Shown: positions 9,927-17,862, counted from the stretch's first letter. The stretch: 64,000 nucleotides of DNA from Draconibacterium mangrovi (GCF_010586825.1 NZ_JAAAGB010000003.1:310001-374000), one strand, 5' to 3'. The notes: generated by a model from the sequence alone, not told the origin. Translations and numbers: made by a program.

Positions 9927-9929
9927 ACC

Positions 9930-10922
9930 ATGCACAAAGTTGGAATTATAGGTTATGGCAAAATGGGCCAAATACGCCATGAAGCACTCCTGGAAGTTGG
10001 GAACTGCGAACTAATCGCTATCTCCGAACCAGGAGAAGTAGCACAAACGGCTGGCGTTCCAAACCTTTCTCACGATGAAATAATCAATCACCCTGAAATT
10101 GATATTGTAATCATATGTACACCAAATTATCTTAATAAACCATTAGCGGTAGCGGCATTAAATGCAGGCAAACACGTATTCTGCGAAAAACCACCGGCAT
10201 TTACTGAAAAAGATATAAAGGAAATCCGGGCTGCTGAACAGTTGAGCGGAGGGAAAAAACTAATGTATGGTTTTAACCACCGACACCACGACAGTATCAT
10301 ACAAATGAAAGAGCTGATTGACAGTGAAACCTATGGAAAGGTAATTTGGATGCGTGGGCGATATGGGAAAAGTGTAACTGCGGATTATTATAAAGAATGG
10401 CGCTCAAAAAAGGAATTAGCCGGTGGAGGTATACTGCTTGACCAGGGCATTCACATGCTCGACCTTTTCCTGTACCTTGGAGGAGATTTTGACAAGGTAA
10501 TGGCTGAAGTTTCTAACTTATATTGGCAAATGGATACAGAAGATAACGCTTTTGTAATTTTAAAAAATACTGCCAACGGGATGGCTGCATCTTTACACTC
10601 AACAATGACGCAGTGGCGTCACCTGTTCTCTCTTGAAATCTTTCTTGAAAAAGGATATATGGTTCTAAATGGATTGATTACATCGTCCATGTCTTACGGT
10701 GAAGAAGTTTTATCGATTGCCAAAAGCCGTACAGCTGCTCCGGCAGCTACCTGGGAAGATGAAGAACGTATTACATACAAAGGCAACAACAGCTGGAAAT
10801 ATGAAATGAAACATTTTATTGATGCCATTGAAAACGATACCGCTGTTGGAATAGGTAACTCTACAGATGCGCAAAAACTGATGCGCATCATTGATAAATG
10901 TTATGCTCAGGCAGATTTTTAA
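9930..10922 (+). CDS. Gfo/Idh/MocA-family oxidoreductase
   Basis: 330-residue NAD(P)-dependent sugar dehydrogenase. The dinucleotide loop is GIIGYGKMG (5-13). The family signature EKP occurs at 86-88 (HVFCEKPPA), where the lysine is catalytic, and the C-terminal alpha/beta domain has GGGILLDQGIHMLDL, with the histidine that usually completes the active site. Such enzymes oxidise the C3 or a ring hydroxyl of nucleotide sugars, inositols or sugar acids. Only 3 bp separate it from the dehydrogenase upstream. It may generate a keto group for the cyclase or the SDR downstream; that order is an inference. Confidence 0.85.
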   Translation: MHKVGIIGYGKMGQIRHEALLEVGNCELIAISEPGEVAQTAGVPNLSHDEIINHPEIDIVIICTPNYLNKPLAVAALNAGKHVFCEKPPAFTEKDIKEIRAAEQLSGGKKLMYGFNHRHHDSIIQMKELIDSETYGKVIWMRGRYGKSVTADYYKEWRSKKELAGGGILLDQGIHMLDLFLYLGGDFDKVMAEVSNLYWQMDTEDNAFVILKNTANGMAASLHSTMTQWRHLFSLEIFLEKGYMVLNGLITSSMSYGEEVLSIAKSRTAAPAATWEDEERITYKGNNSWKYEMKHFIDAIENDTAVGIGNSTDAQKLMRIIDKCYAQADF

Positions 10923-10941
10923 TAATAATCTTAATAATACA

Positions 10942-11550
10942 ATGATGAAAAGAAAAGAAATACTGTTACAACATTTGACTGATTATAAAGCTAGCGTAAT
11001 CGAATTATTGAACCTAATCGATATTGATGAATTAAATGAGGTCGTCACAACAATGGTCGATGCGTTTAAGAATGGCAACACTGTTTATATCGCCGGGAAT
11101 GGCGGTAGTGCTGCTACTGCTTCTCATATGCAAGCCGACTTCAGGTTCTTTGTTCGGTACTTTACAGATTTTCGCCCAAAGGTAGAAGCACTCACCGATA
11201 ATATTCCGTTAATGACTGCCATTGGTAATGATAATTCGTTTGATGATATTTTTGTAGAACAAATGAAAGGAGTCTTTAAAAAAGGTGACGTATTATTATC
11301 TATTTCAGCAAGCGGTAATTCCACTAACGTTGTAAAAGCAACTGAATATGCAAAGGAACTTGGAGGAAAAACGATCGCATTTGTGGGATTTAAAGGAGGT
11401 AAGTTAAAGGAATTATCAGATATATCCTTATTTGTTCCCAATAAGGATAAAGATTATGGTCCCATCGAAGATATTCATATGATATTAGATCATTTGATTG
11501 TAAACTATCTCGCAAAAGATGAAGAGTTTTTGGCAATCCCTGCAAATTAA
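10942..11550 (+). CDS. SIS-domain sugar isomerase, GmhA-like (phosphoheptose isomerase family)
   Basis: The family is the sedoheptulose-7-phosphate isomerase type of SIS protein. I chose the ATG pair at 10942 (MMKRKEI). An upstream in-frame ATG at 10891 would overlap the preceding gene and add a 17-residue tail unlike the family. In the 202-residue product the phosphate loop is GNGGSAATASHM (52-63), the second SIS signature is SASGNSTNV (122-130), and EDIHMILDH (177-185) matches the GmhA region that holds the catalytic histidine. The GmhA glutamate after GNGGS is represented by A/D (QADF), so the acid may be Asp or the substrate may differ. A ketose-phosphate substrate fits the neighbouring cyclase. 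Confidence 0.8.
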   Translation: MMKRKEILLQHLTDYKASVIELLNLIDIDELNEVVTTMVDAFKNGNTVYIAGNGGSAATASHMQADFRFFVRYFTDFRPKVEALTDNIPLMTAIGNDNSFDDIFVEQMKGVFKKGDVLLSISASGNSTNVVKATEYAKELGGKTIAFVGFKGGKLKELSDISLFVPNKDKDYGPIEDIHMILDHLIVNYLAKDEEFLAIPAN

Positions 11551-11555
11551 ATACT

Positions 11556-12305
11556 ATGGCAGTACAAATAGATCTAACCGGAAAAACTGCAATTGTAACA
11601 GGAGGAACCAGGGGCATTGGCAAATCTATTGCCGATAAATTGCTTGAAGCAGGCGCAAAAGTTATTTGTACCGGTACCAAACTAAAAGAAATAACACACC
11701 TTAATGAGGAATCAACAAATCCAAACCTTTCATATATACAACTTGATTTAAGTTCAACCTCATCCGTTGATCAATTTTGTGCTTTTATTTCTGGCATGGA
11801 TAAAATTGATATTCTTGTAAATAATGCAGGGATAAATATTATTTCCGAAGTACTGGAAACCAATATTATGGATTACCAAAAACTTCAAAAGATTAATTTA
11901 GAAGGACCATTTCGACTGAGTCAGGCCGCAGCCCAAAAAATGACCAAAAACAATTATGGAAGAATCGTTAACATCGCTTCTATTTGGAGCGTTGTAACCC
12001 GACCAGGTCGTTCTGTTTATGCTTCAACAAAAATGGGATTGTTGGGATTAACCAAGACCATGTCGGTTGAATGGGCCAAACACAATGTATTGGTTAATGC
12101 GGTAAGTCCCGGCTTTACTTTAACCGAGCTGACCTATACCACAAATACCAAAGAAGATTTGGAACGAATTTCCAATTTGATTCCTCAAAATCGAATGGCA
12201 CAGCCGGAAGAAATGGCGAATGGTGTTCTATTTTTAGTTAGTGACCTGAATTCATACATTTCGGGACAAAATTTAGTAATTGATGGAGGATATACAGATG
12301 TATAA
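11556..12305 (+). CDS. Short-chain dehydrogenase/reductase (SDR, FabG-like)
   Basis: 249-residue classical SDR. The cofactor loop is TGGTRGIG (15-22), NNAG occupies 89-92, and the catalytic residues are S142, Y155 and K159 (YASTK). The C-terminus ends GQNLVIDGGYTDV as in FabG-type proteins. FabG itself is unlikely because the neighbours are sugar-modifying genes. It most probably reduces or oxidises a hydroxyl of the cassette's intermediate. The stop overlaps the start of the cyclase gene, whose Shine-Dalgarno sequence (GGAGGA) lies inside this reading frame, so the two are coupled. Confidence 0.85.
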   Translation: MAVQIDLTGKTAIVTGGTRGIGKSIADKLLEAGAKVICTGTKLKEITHLNEESTNPNLSYIQLDLSSTSSVDQFCAFISGMDKIDILVNNAGINIISEVLETNIMDYQKLQKINLEGPFRLSQAAAQKMTKNNYGRIVNIASIWSVVTRPGRSVYASTKMGLLGLTKTMSVEWAKHNVLVNAVSPGFTLTELTYTTNTKEDLERISNLIPQNRMAQPEEMANGVLFLVSDLNSYISGQNLVIDGGYTDV

Positions 12306-13362
12306 TTTTAAAGTAAAATCAATAATACATGATTATGAGGTACAATTTATTGAGAATACTCAAAAAGTACTGAAAGAAAATTTAAGAGATGGCGATTTTA
12401 TAATTATCGATAATAAAATAAGAGAATTGTATTCAGAAGAGCTGAAAGATATTCTGAACAACTATCAGTTTTATGGTATTGATGCAAATGAAAAGCAAAA
12501 AAGCTACCAGGGAGTGGAACCAATCATAAACTACCTGATAAAAAATGGTTTCCGAAAAAACCACCGGTTAGTTGCCCTTGGAGGAGGAATAACACAGGAT
12601 GTTACTGCCTTTATGGCTTCTATTATGTACCGGGGAGTGGACTGGTTATTTTTTCCTACTACCCTACTTGCACAGTGCGATAGTTGTATAGGAAGTAAAA
12701 CCTCAATTAATTTTGGCGAATATAAAAATCAGGTTGGAGGTTTTTACCCTCCAAACAACATCTTTATTAATCCTCAATTTTTAACTACCTTGACCGATGC
12801 AGAGTTAAAATCCGGATTAGGCGAGATGTTACACTACTTTATTGTATCAAGCGAAGAAGATTTTAAACTGTATCGTTCGTTGTATCTGCATGCCTTAACA
12901 GATAAAGATGCTCTGGCTCAGCTAATAAACAGAAGTTTAGAGATTAAAAAAGGATATATTGAAGTTGATGAGTTCGATCAAAATATAAGACAGGTATTTA
13001 ATTATGGACACTCTTTTGGTCATGCCATTGAATCTCTTACCAGTTACAAGGTGCCGCATGGTATAGCTGTTAGCTTCGGAATGGATATGTCAAATTATAT
13101 TTCCGTAAAAATGGGTTTCATTTCGCATGAAATAAGGGATGAAATAAAAGCTGTAATCGATCCGATTAATAAAGAATATTCTATAAAAGATTTAAATCAG
13201 GAGCAATTCTTAAAAGCCCTAAGTAAAGATAAAAAGAATGTGGGTACTAAGTTAGGCCTCATTTTGAACAAAGGTTACGGAAATATTTTTAAAAATGTCA
13301 TGGATGCCGATGATGTCTTCAAATCATGGATCGCTGAATATTTCGAAAAAGAACTAAAATAA
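12298..13362 (+). CDS. 3-dehydroquinate-synthase-like sugar phosphate cyclase
   Basis: 354-residue member of the AroB/sugar phosphate cyclase superfamily. I prefer the ATG at 12298, with GGAGGA nine bases upstream, over an ATG 18 bp earlier. NAD-binding GGGITQD (95-101) and FFPTTLLAQ are present. The metal ligands line up as E176, H238 (NYGHSFGHAIE) and H254 (VPHG). R231, N235 and H242, which in AroB belong to the active site, are also kept. The lysine of the AroB motif LAEVIKYG is replaced by H179 (LGEMLHYF), and GGKT is GSKT. This suggests a cyclase using a substrate other than DAHP, such as a heptulose phosphate, alongside a GmhA-like isomerase. A chorismate role is unlikely in this operon. 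Confidence 0.72.
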   Translation: MYNFKVKSIIHDYEVQFIENTQKVLKENLRDGDFIIIDNKIRELYSEELKDILNNYQFYGIDANEKQKSYQGVEPIINYLIKNGFRKNHRLVALGGGITQDVTAFMASIMYRGVDWLFFPTTLLAQCDSCIGSKTSINFGEYKNQVGGFYPPNNIFINPQFLTTLTDAELKSGLGEMLHYFIVSSEEDFKLYRSLYLHALTDKDALAQLINRSLEIKKGYIEVDEFDQNIRQVFNYGHSFGHAIESLTSYKVPHGIAVSFGMDMSNYISVKMGFISHEIRDEIKAVIDPINKEYSIKDLNQEQFLKALSKDKKNVGTKLGLILNKGYGNIFKNVMDADDVFKSWIAEYFEKELK

Positions 13363-13368
13363 TACCTA

Positions 13369-13821
13369 ATGATACTTGGACAAATAGATCATATAGATAC
13401 CTACAAGCATATTTCAGAAGATATTTATGCAGGTTTAAAATTTATACAAGAAGCAAAACAAGATATTGAAGTTGGAACTTATACAATAAACGATAATGTG
13501 AAAGCTATCGTTACGGAATACAGTACTGTTGAGAATTTTGAGAGAGGCTATGAAGCCCATAATCATGTAATTGACATACAATATTCAATAAAAGGATATG
13601 AACGTATAAAATGGTCGCCAATAAAAGGGATGAATATTAATATTCCATATGATCCTGTTAAAGACCGCACTTTTTATAAAGATCCTTACGAGTTTGGAAC
13701 AGAAGTAATAATTGGCAACGGGATTTTTGCAATCATGTTTCCTGAAGATGGGCATGGTCCTCAGCATTATGTCGGACAACCTGAGATAATAAAAAAAATT
13801 ACTGTAAAAGTGTCCATTTAA
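13369..13821 (+). CDS. YhcH/YjgK/YiaL family protein (NanQ-type anomerase candidate), copy 1
   Basis: 150-residue cupin-like protein of the DUF386 family. Family hallmarks are EAHNHVIDIQY, the segment after RGYEAH that gives metal-binding histidines and a glutamate, and MFPEDGHGPQ near the end. E. coli NanQ (YhcH) speeds sialic-acid anomer interconversion and YiaL lies in a sugar-acid operon. A paralogue of similar length occurs at 16461 in the same operon. In this biosynthetic setting it may supply the anomer needed by the CMP-sugar synthetase, whose gene follows 72 bp later. That role is inferred. Confidence 0.72.
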   Translation: MILGQIDHIDTYKHISEDIYAGLKFIQEAKQDIEVGTYTINDNVKAIVTEYSTVENFERGYEAHNHVIDIQYSIKGYERIKWSPIKGMNINIPYDPVKDRTFYKDPYEFGTEVIIGNGIFAIMFPEDGHGPQHYVGQPEIIKKITVKVSI

Positions 13822-13893
13822 ACCCAACAAGTTCCGACTCTATCTAAACATTTTTTAAAGCAATAAAAGCGGAGCTTTATTAAACAATTATAA

Positions 13894-14577
13894 ATGAAAA
13901 TACCTAAAATAACGGCTCTTGTACCAATGAAGGGTCATAGCGAGAGAGTTTCCAATAAAAATATTCGTCTGTTAAATGGAAAACCTGCTTGCCATTGGAT
14001 TCTTGAAAGTTTAACTGCATCCAAATACGTAACGGAAATTCTGGTTAATACTGACTCCAAAGAAATTGCTGATAGTGTTTCGATCTTCAAAAAGGTGAAA
14101 ATTTTGGAAAGGCCTGATTTTCTTCTTGGAGATATGGTGAGTATTCAGCCACTAATTGAATATGATATTGAGCAGACTGAAAACCAATTCTTTATTCAGA
14201 CTCATAGCACAAACCCAATGGTACAACCAGAAACAATTGATAAAGCCATTGAAGACTTTTTTAATCAAAATCAGCATGATGCTCTATTTTCGGTAACACC
14301 TGTTCAGACCCGGTTTTACTGGAAAAACGGAAAAGGTATTAATCACGACCCGAAACATTTGATCCGAACGCAGGATCTAGAACCCATTTATGAAGAAAAC
14401 TCTTGTTTCTATATCTTCTCCAAAGAGACAAACCATTCGATTAAAAACAGATTGGGCGCAAATCCCATGATGTATCCAATCAGTGGTTTAGAAGCTGCAG
14501 ATATAGATACCATGACAGACTTTCACTGGGCAGAATTCTTGTTATCGAAATTTCATTCCGGAGAAATTAAACTCTAA
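13894..14577 (+). CDS. Acylneuraminate cytidylyltransferase-like enzyme (NeuA family)
   Basis: 227-residue GT-A-like nucleotidyltransferase of the CMP-sugar synthetase type. The nucleotide-binding motif is PMKGHSERVSNKNIR (11-25), a variant of the PARGGSKRIPxKNI motif of NeuA, with lysine and arginine kept but glycines replaced by H-S-E. HSTNPM (104-109) stands in the place of QPTSP, and YEENSCFYIFSK and ADIDTMTDF (the Asp pair) are near the end. The reaction expected is CTP plus a 2-keto-3-deoxy sugar acid giving the CMP-sugar. The product of the adjacent pyruvate aldolase would be such an acid. The variant first motif leaves room for a different nucleotide or substrate. Confidence 0.78.
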   Translation: MKIPKITALVPMKGHSERVSNKNIRLLNGKPACHWILESLTASKYVTEILVNTDSKEIADSVSIFKKVKILERPDFLLGDMVSIQPLIEYDIEQTENQFFIQTHSTNPMVQPETIDKAIEDFFNQNQHDALFSVTPVQTRFYWKNGKGINHDPKHLIRTQDLEPIYEENSCFYIFSKETNHSIKNRLGANPMMYPISGLEAADIDTMTDFHWAEFLLSKFHSGEIKL

Positions 14578-14620
14578 TTTTCCTTACATACATCAATTTT
14601 TTTCATTTAACTGAATCTTT

Positions 14621-15385
14621 ATGAAATACCATCCATTGAAAGAAAAACTTTCAAAAAATGAGTTAACAATTGGAAGCTGGATTACTATTGGGCACACCTC
14701 GGTAATAGAAATTTTATCACATGCAGGTTTTGATTGGTTAACAATTGATTTGGAGCATACAACTCTGGATTTGACCATCACACAAAACCTGATAGCATCA
14801 ATACAATCTTATGATATGGCTGCTCTGGTCCGTGTAAGTAAAAATGAAGAAGTTATCATAAAAAGAGTTTTAGATGCCGGAGCAAATGGTGTTATTGTGC
14901 CAATGGTCTCAAATGCAGATGATGCAAGAAAAGCTGTTGAATTTGCCAAATACCCGCCAGTTGGGAAACGCGGTGTGGGCTTGAACAGAGCTCAACAATA
15001 TGGATATGCATTTAATGAATATAAAGAATGGGTAGATAAAAACTCTGTTCTGATTGCACAGATTGAGCACATTGATGGAATCCACAACATTGAGGAAATT
15101 ATCCAAACTCCGGGCATTGACGGTGTGATAATTGGACCATATGACTTATCCGGATCAATGGGATATCCTGGAGAATATGAACGAGCAGACGTTAAAACAG
15201 CACTTGAAAAATTCAAAGCTGCTTGTCAGAAAAATAAAAAAAGTATGGGATTTCATGTTATTGATCCGGACAGCATGAAATTAAAAGAGAAAATCGAAGA
15301 AGGATATAATTTTATTGCATTTAGTACTGATTTCCTCTTTATGGGTAAGAATGCCGAATTACAAATGAAGAAAATCATAGAATAA
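14621..15385 (+). CDS. HpcH/HpaI-family class II pyruvate aldolase
   Basis: 254-residue aldolase of the 2,4-dihydroxyhept-2-enedioate/2-keto-3-deoxy-sugar-acid family. Residues corresponding to known HpaI positions are visible: H46 in DLEH (base), R71 (VRVS), metal ligands E149 (QIEH) and D175 (GPYDLSGSMG), with the glycine-rich phosphate/pyruvate loop KRGVG near 116-120. It condenses or cleaves pyruvate with an aldehyde. Next to a NeuA-like synthetase, the synthetic direction is attractive: it could build the 3-deoxy-2-ulosonate skeleton that NeuB builds from PEP elsewhere, and no NeuB exists here. Catabolic use cannot be excluded from sequence. Confidence 0.82.
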   Translation: MKYHPLKEKLSKNELTIGSWITIGHTSVIEILSHAGFDWLTIDLEHTTLDLTITQNLIASIQSYDMAALVRVSKNEEVIIKRVLDAGANGVIVPMVSNADDARKAVEFAKYPPVGKRGVGLNRAQQYGYAFNEYKEWVDKNSVLIAQIEHIDGIHNIEEIIQTPGIDGVIIGPYDLSGSMGYPGEYERADVKTALEKFKAACQKNKKSMGFHVIDPDSMKLKEKIEEGYNFIAFSTDFLFMGKNAELQMKKIIE

Positions 15386-15386
15386 T

Positions 15387-16457
15387 ATGAATAGCTTTAT
15401 TCTTAAGGCCAGTAATATTCTAAAGAATGATGGATTATTTGTGTTTATAAAACGCTTATATAATTTTTCATTGGTTAAGTTGAAACGCCTTTATCTAAAA
15501 AAAGATTTTGGAGAATGGGATAAGCTTAAAAATAAATATAAAGGGAAACGAATTTTTATTCTGGGTAATGGCCCGAGTTTGAATAAAACTCAACTTCATT
15601 ATTTAAAAGATGAGTATACAATGTGTTTTAACAGGGTTAATCTGATGTTAGAAAGATTAAATTGGACACCTAACTTTTATGTAATGACTGATGACCTGTT
15701 AATAAAAGACATGTATTCAGAAGTAAAAAAAGAAATACTACCTAAAGTTACCTATGCTTTTTTTCCGGATCTTCACCCATCTAATGTAAATTTTAGAAAG
15801 AGAATTGGAACTCATAATAATGTTTTTTACCTAAATACAGATATTCCAGAGTTTAGAACCGATTTACCTAGGTGTGGAATAAATAAAACAGTTGTGAATG
15901 CGGGAATGCAAATTGCTGCCTATTTAGGATTCGCGGAAATATATCTTCTGGGAGTTGACATGACGTTTGGTGAACAAAAAGTACAAAAAAGTAATTCCAG
16001 AGAATGGAAAGCAGTAAAAGATGATGATCCCAATCATTTCGACCCGAGATATTTTGGAAAAGGACGTCGCTATCATAATCCGACAGTACATGAAATGTTG
16101 GAACAATTTGATATTGGACGGAAATTTTTTGCTAATCTCGGTATCAAAGTTATTAATGCAGGAGTCGGGGGTAAATTAGAATCATTTCAGCGTATCGACT
16201 ATTGTTCATTATTTCAGTATACAGAAGAAGATAAAGAAAGATTATATATGAGAATGGTTTTTCCCGATCAATTGTATACTAGTTTTAATAAATGTATCGA
16301 AGAAATCCCATCCCTTAAAAACATCGATGAATTCGTAAAAAAAATGAGTTTATTCTCGGTGGATGTGGAAATGCTTGCTGAATTCATGCAGGTTGCCATT
16401 CAAACCCATATTCCGTTTGGACCTTATAAAGGAAAATACATTTTCAAAAAAAGATAA
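15387..16457 (+). CDS. DUF115/MptE-like protein, candidate CMP-sugar-acid transferase
   Basis: 356-residue protein starting 1 bp after the aldolase gene. The N-terminal helix is basic. At 56-64 the loop IFILGNGPS opens the domain, and FNRVNLM plus MTDDLL follow. Later comes VNAGMQIAAYLGFAEIYLLGVDMTFG. This arrangement matches the DUF115 fold (6-hydroxymethylpterin diphosphokinase MptE-like) and the GT42 sialyltransferase Cst-II, in which the same two elements bind CMP-Neu5Ac. DUF115 proteins also occur in Maf flagellin nonulosonate transferases. A folate role is unlikely here. Together with a more divergent relative at 6888, it is the most plausible enzyme to use the CMP-sugar from this operon. 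Confidence 0.6.
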   Translation: MNSFILKASNILKNDGLFVFIKRLYNFSLVKLKRLYLKKDFGEWDKLKNKYKGKRIFILGNGPSLNKTQLHYLKDEYTMCFNRVNLMLERLNWTPNFYVMTDDLLIKDMYSEVKKEILPKVTYAFFPDLHPSNVNFRKRIGTHNNVFYLNTDIPEFRTDLPRCGINKTVVNAGMQIAAYLGFAEIYLLGVDMTFGEQKVQKSNSREWKAVKDDDPNHFDPRYFGKGRRYHNPTVHEMLEQFDIGRKFFANLGIKVINAGVGGKLESFQRIDYCSLFQYTEEDKERLYMRMVFPDQLYTSFNKCIEEIPSLKNIDEFVKKMSLFSVDVEMLAEFMQVAIQTHIPFGPYKGKYIFKKR

Positions 16458-16460
16458 AAC

Positions 16461-16919
16461 ATGATTACAGATACACTTAAAAGTTGCTTCATATATTTTA
16501 AAATAAACACATATTTTAAAGAGAGTTTCGATTTTATAAAAACTTTAAATGAAAATACTCCGGTTGGTTCATACGAGATTGTTCCAGGTTTAATAGCACA
16601 TGTTATGGAATATGAAACAGGAGAAACTTTTCAATACGGATGGGAAGCACACAAAAAGTTTATTGATATTCAATACTGTTTAAGAGGCAGAGAACGTATT
16701 CAGTGGACTCCTCTATCTCCAAAATTAAATCCAACTATTGAGTATGACAGTGAAAATGACCGAACATTTTTTCAGGGACCTGGAGAAAATACCTTTATTG
16801 ATACAGGTAAGGATATTTTCGCTTTGTTTTTCCCAAATGATGCCCATGCACCACAACTTTGTGTTGAAAATCCGGAGTTTATAAAAAAAGTAGTCGTAAA
16901 AGTTCCTGTTAATTCTTAA
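16461..16919 (+). CDS. YhcH/YjgK/YiaL family protein, copy 2
   Basis: 152-residue paralogue of the protein at 13369, with the same EAHKKFIDIQY signature, FFPNDAHAPQL late motif and overall length. Between them the two copies bracket the NeuA-like synthetase, the aldolase and the DUF115 protein. They differ in the N-terminal 40 residues and keep the histidines that bind metal in the family, so both look functional and probably act on different intermediates or anomers. It lies 3 bp from the DUF115 gene and 5 bp from the cyclase-family gene, inside one transcript. Confidence 0.72.
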   Translation: MITDTLKSCFIYFKINTYFKESFDFIKTLNENTPVGSYEIVPGLIAHVMEYETGETFQYGWEAHKKFIDIQYCLRGRERIQWTPLSPKLNPTIEYDSENDRTFFQGPGENTFIDTGKDIFALFFPNDAHAPQLCVENPEFIKKVVVKVPVNS

Positions 16920-16924
16920 TATTC

Positions 16925-17590
16925 ATGGAGTATATATTCCTCTCACACATTCTTTCTGACAAAACTCCCTCATATGGGAATAGGGATAAATTCGAAATTT
17001 CACCCAATACCTCAATAAACAAGGGAGATACAGCCAATACATCTTCATGGTCATTTTCAAACAATCATTTCGGAACGCACATCGATCTTCCCTATCACTT
17101 TTATAATAATGGGAAACAAATGCAAGACTATGATGCGAACTCATTTCTTTTTAACAAGGTCCAATTAATTGATATCCATTGTAACGAAGGTATATTAATT
17201 GATAAAGACTCCTACGATTGGAATACTATAAACGAGAACATAGACCTGTTATTAATAAGAACCGGATTTGAAAACAAAAGAGCAAATGACGACTATTGGA
17301 TGAAGTATCCTGGAATTGCCTCAGATCTGTGCCACCTCTGGAGAGAAAAATTTAAAAGCTTAAGGTGCATTGGATTTGATTTTATCTCACTAACCTCTCC
17401 CCTGTTTAAAGCCGAGGGGAAAAAAGCTCATCAGGTTCTCTTGAAACCGGAGGCAGACAGGGACGGTATATGGATAATCGAAGATATGTCATTAATGAAT
17501 ATAAAAGATAAGATCAATAAAGTATTAGTTGCTCCAATACGAGTAGAAAATGGGAATGGTGGTCCGGGAACGGTAATGGCAGAGATATAA
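16925..17590 (+). CDS. Cyclase-family metal-dependent hydrolase (kynurenine formamidase-like fold)
   Basis: 221-residue protein of the PF04199 cyclase family. The family metal motif HxGTHxDxPxH is present as H48, H52, D54 and H58 (NHFGTHIDLPYHF). The C-terminal part has GFDFISLTSP and the IEDMSLMNI segment that is typical of these enzymes. Known members hydrolyse N-formylkynurenine, isatin or cyclic amides. Tryptophan genes are absent around it. As the last gene of the cassette it may open a lactone/lactam or remove a formyl group from the sugar acid. That role is a guess from the fold and position. Confidence 0.65.
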   Translation: MEYIFLSHILSDKTPSYGNRDKFEISPNTSINKGDTANTSSWSFSNNHFGTHIDLPYHFYNNGKQMQDYDANSFLFNKVQLIDIHCNEGILIDKDSYDWNTINENIDLLLIRTGFENKRANDDYWMKYPGIASDLCHLWREKFKSLRCIGFDFISLTSPLFKAEGKKAHQVLLKPEADRDGIWIIEDMSLMNIKDKINKVLVAPIRVENGNGGPGTVMAEI

Positions 17591-17679
17591 TTACAACTCT
17601 TTTAATCGCCCCTTGTCTTCAGATATTTACATTAAGTAAAAATACATGATGTATATGTTATTAGAAACCATTAGTCATC

Positions 17680-17862
17680 TACGTTTTTTACGCACCGGAA
17701 TATGACGGAGGAATTCTTTGGAACGATCCTGCCATCGGTATAAACTGGCAGATACCGGAAGCAGCCATTCAGTTATCAGAAAAAGATACACAACATCCAT
17801 TGTTAAAAGACATCAGTCATTTTGACTATGCCTCATTTTCGGGAGAAAACGTTTATAAGTAG
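17680..17862 (+). pseudogene. rfbC: Remnant of dTDP-4-dehydrorhamnose 3,5-epimerase C-terminus
   Basis: A 60-codon stretch opens with YAPEYDGGILWNDPAIG and continues to SEKDTQHPLLKDISHFDY, ending at a TAG. This is the C-terminal third of RfbC/RmlC. There is no start codon, no catalytic His/Asp region and no upstream homology, and no other rml gene is present in the window. I read it as the scar of a dTDP-rhamnose operon that once stood at the downstream edge of the first locus. Confidence 0.7.

Noticed and set aside
10891-10941. Upstream ATG for the SIS-domain gene
   Set aside because: It overlaps the preceding gene and adds residues unlike the family; the ATG pair at 10942 fits better.
12298-13362. 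Kdo8N pathway enzyme KdnB
   Set aside because: The protein keeps the DHQ-synthase metal-ligand spacing and no KdnA-type aminotransferase is nearby.
9003-17590. Standard sialic/legionaminic acid pathway (NeuB with NeuC-type epimerase)
   Set aside because: No NeuB, NeuC or aminotransferase gene is present, so the product cannot be assigned to these known acids.
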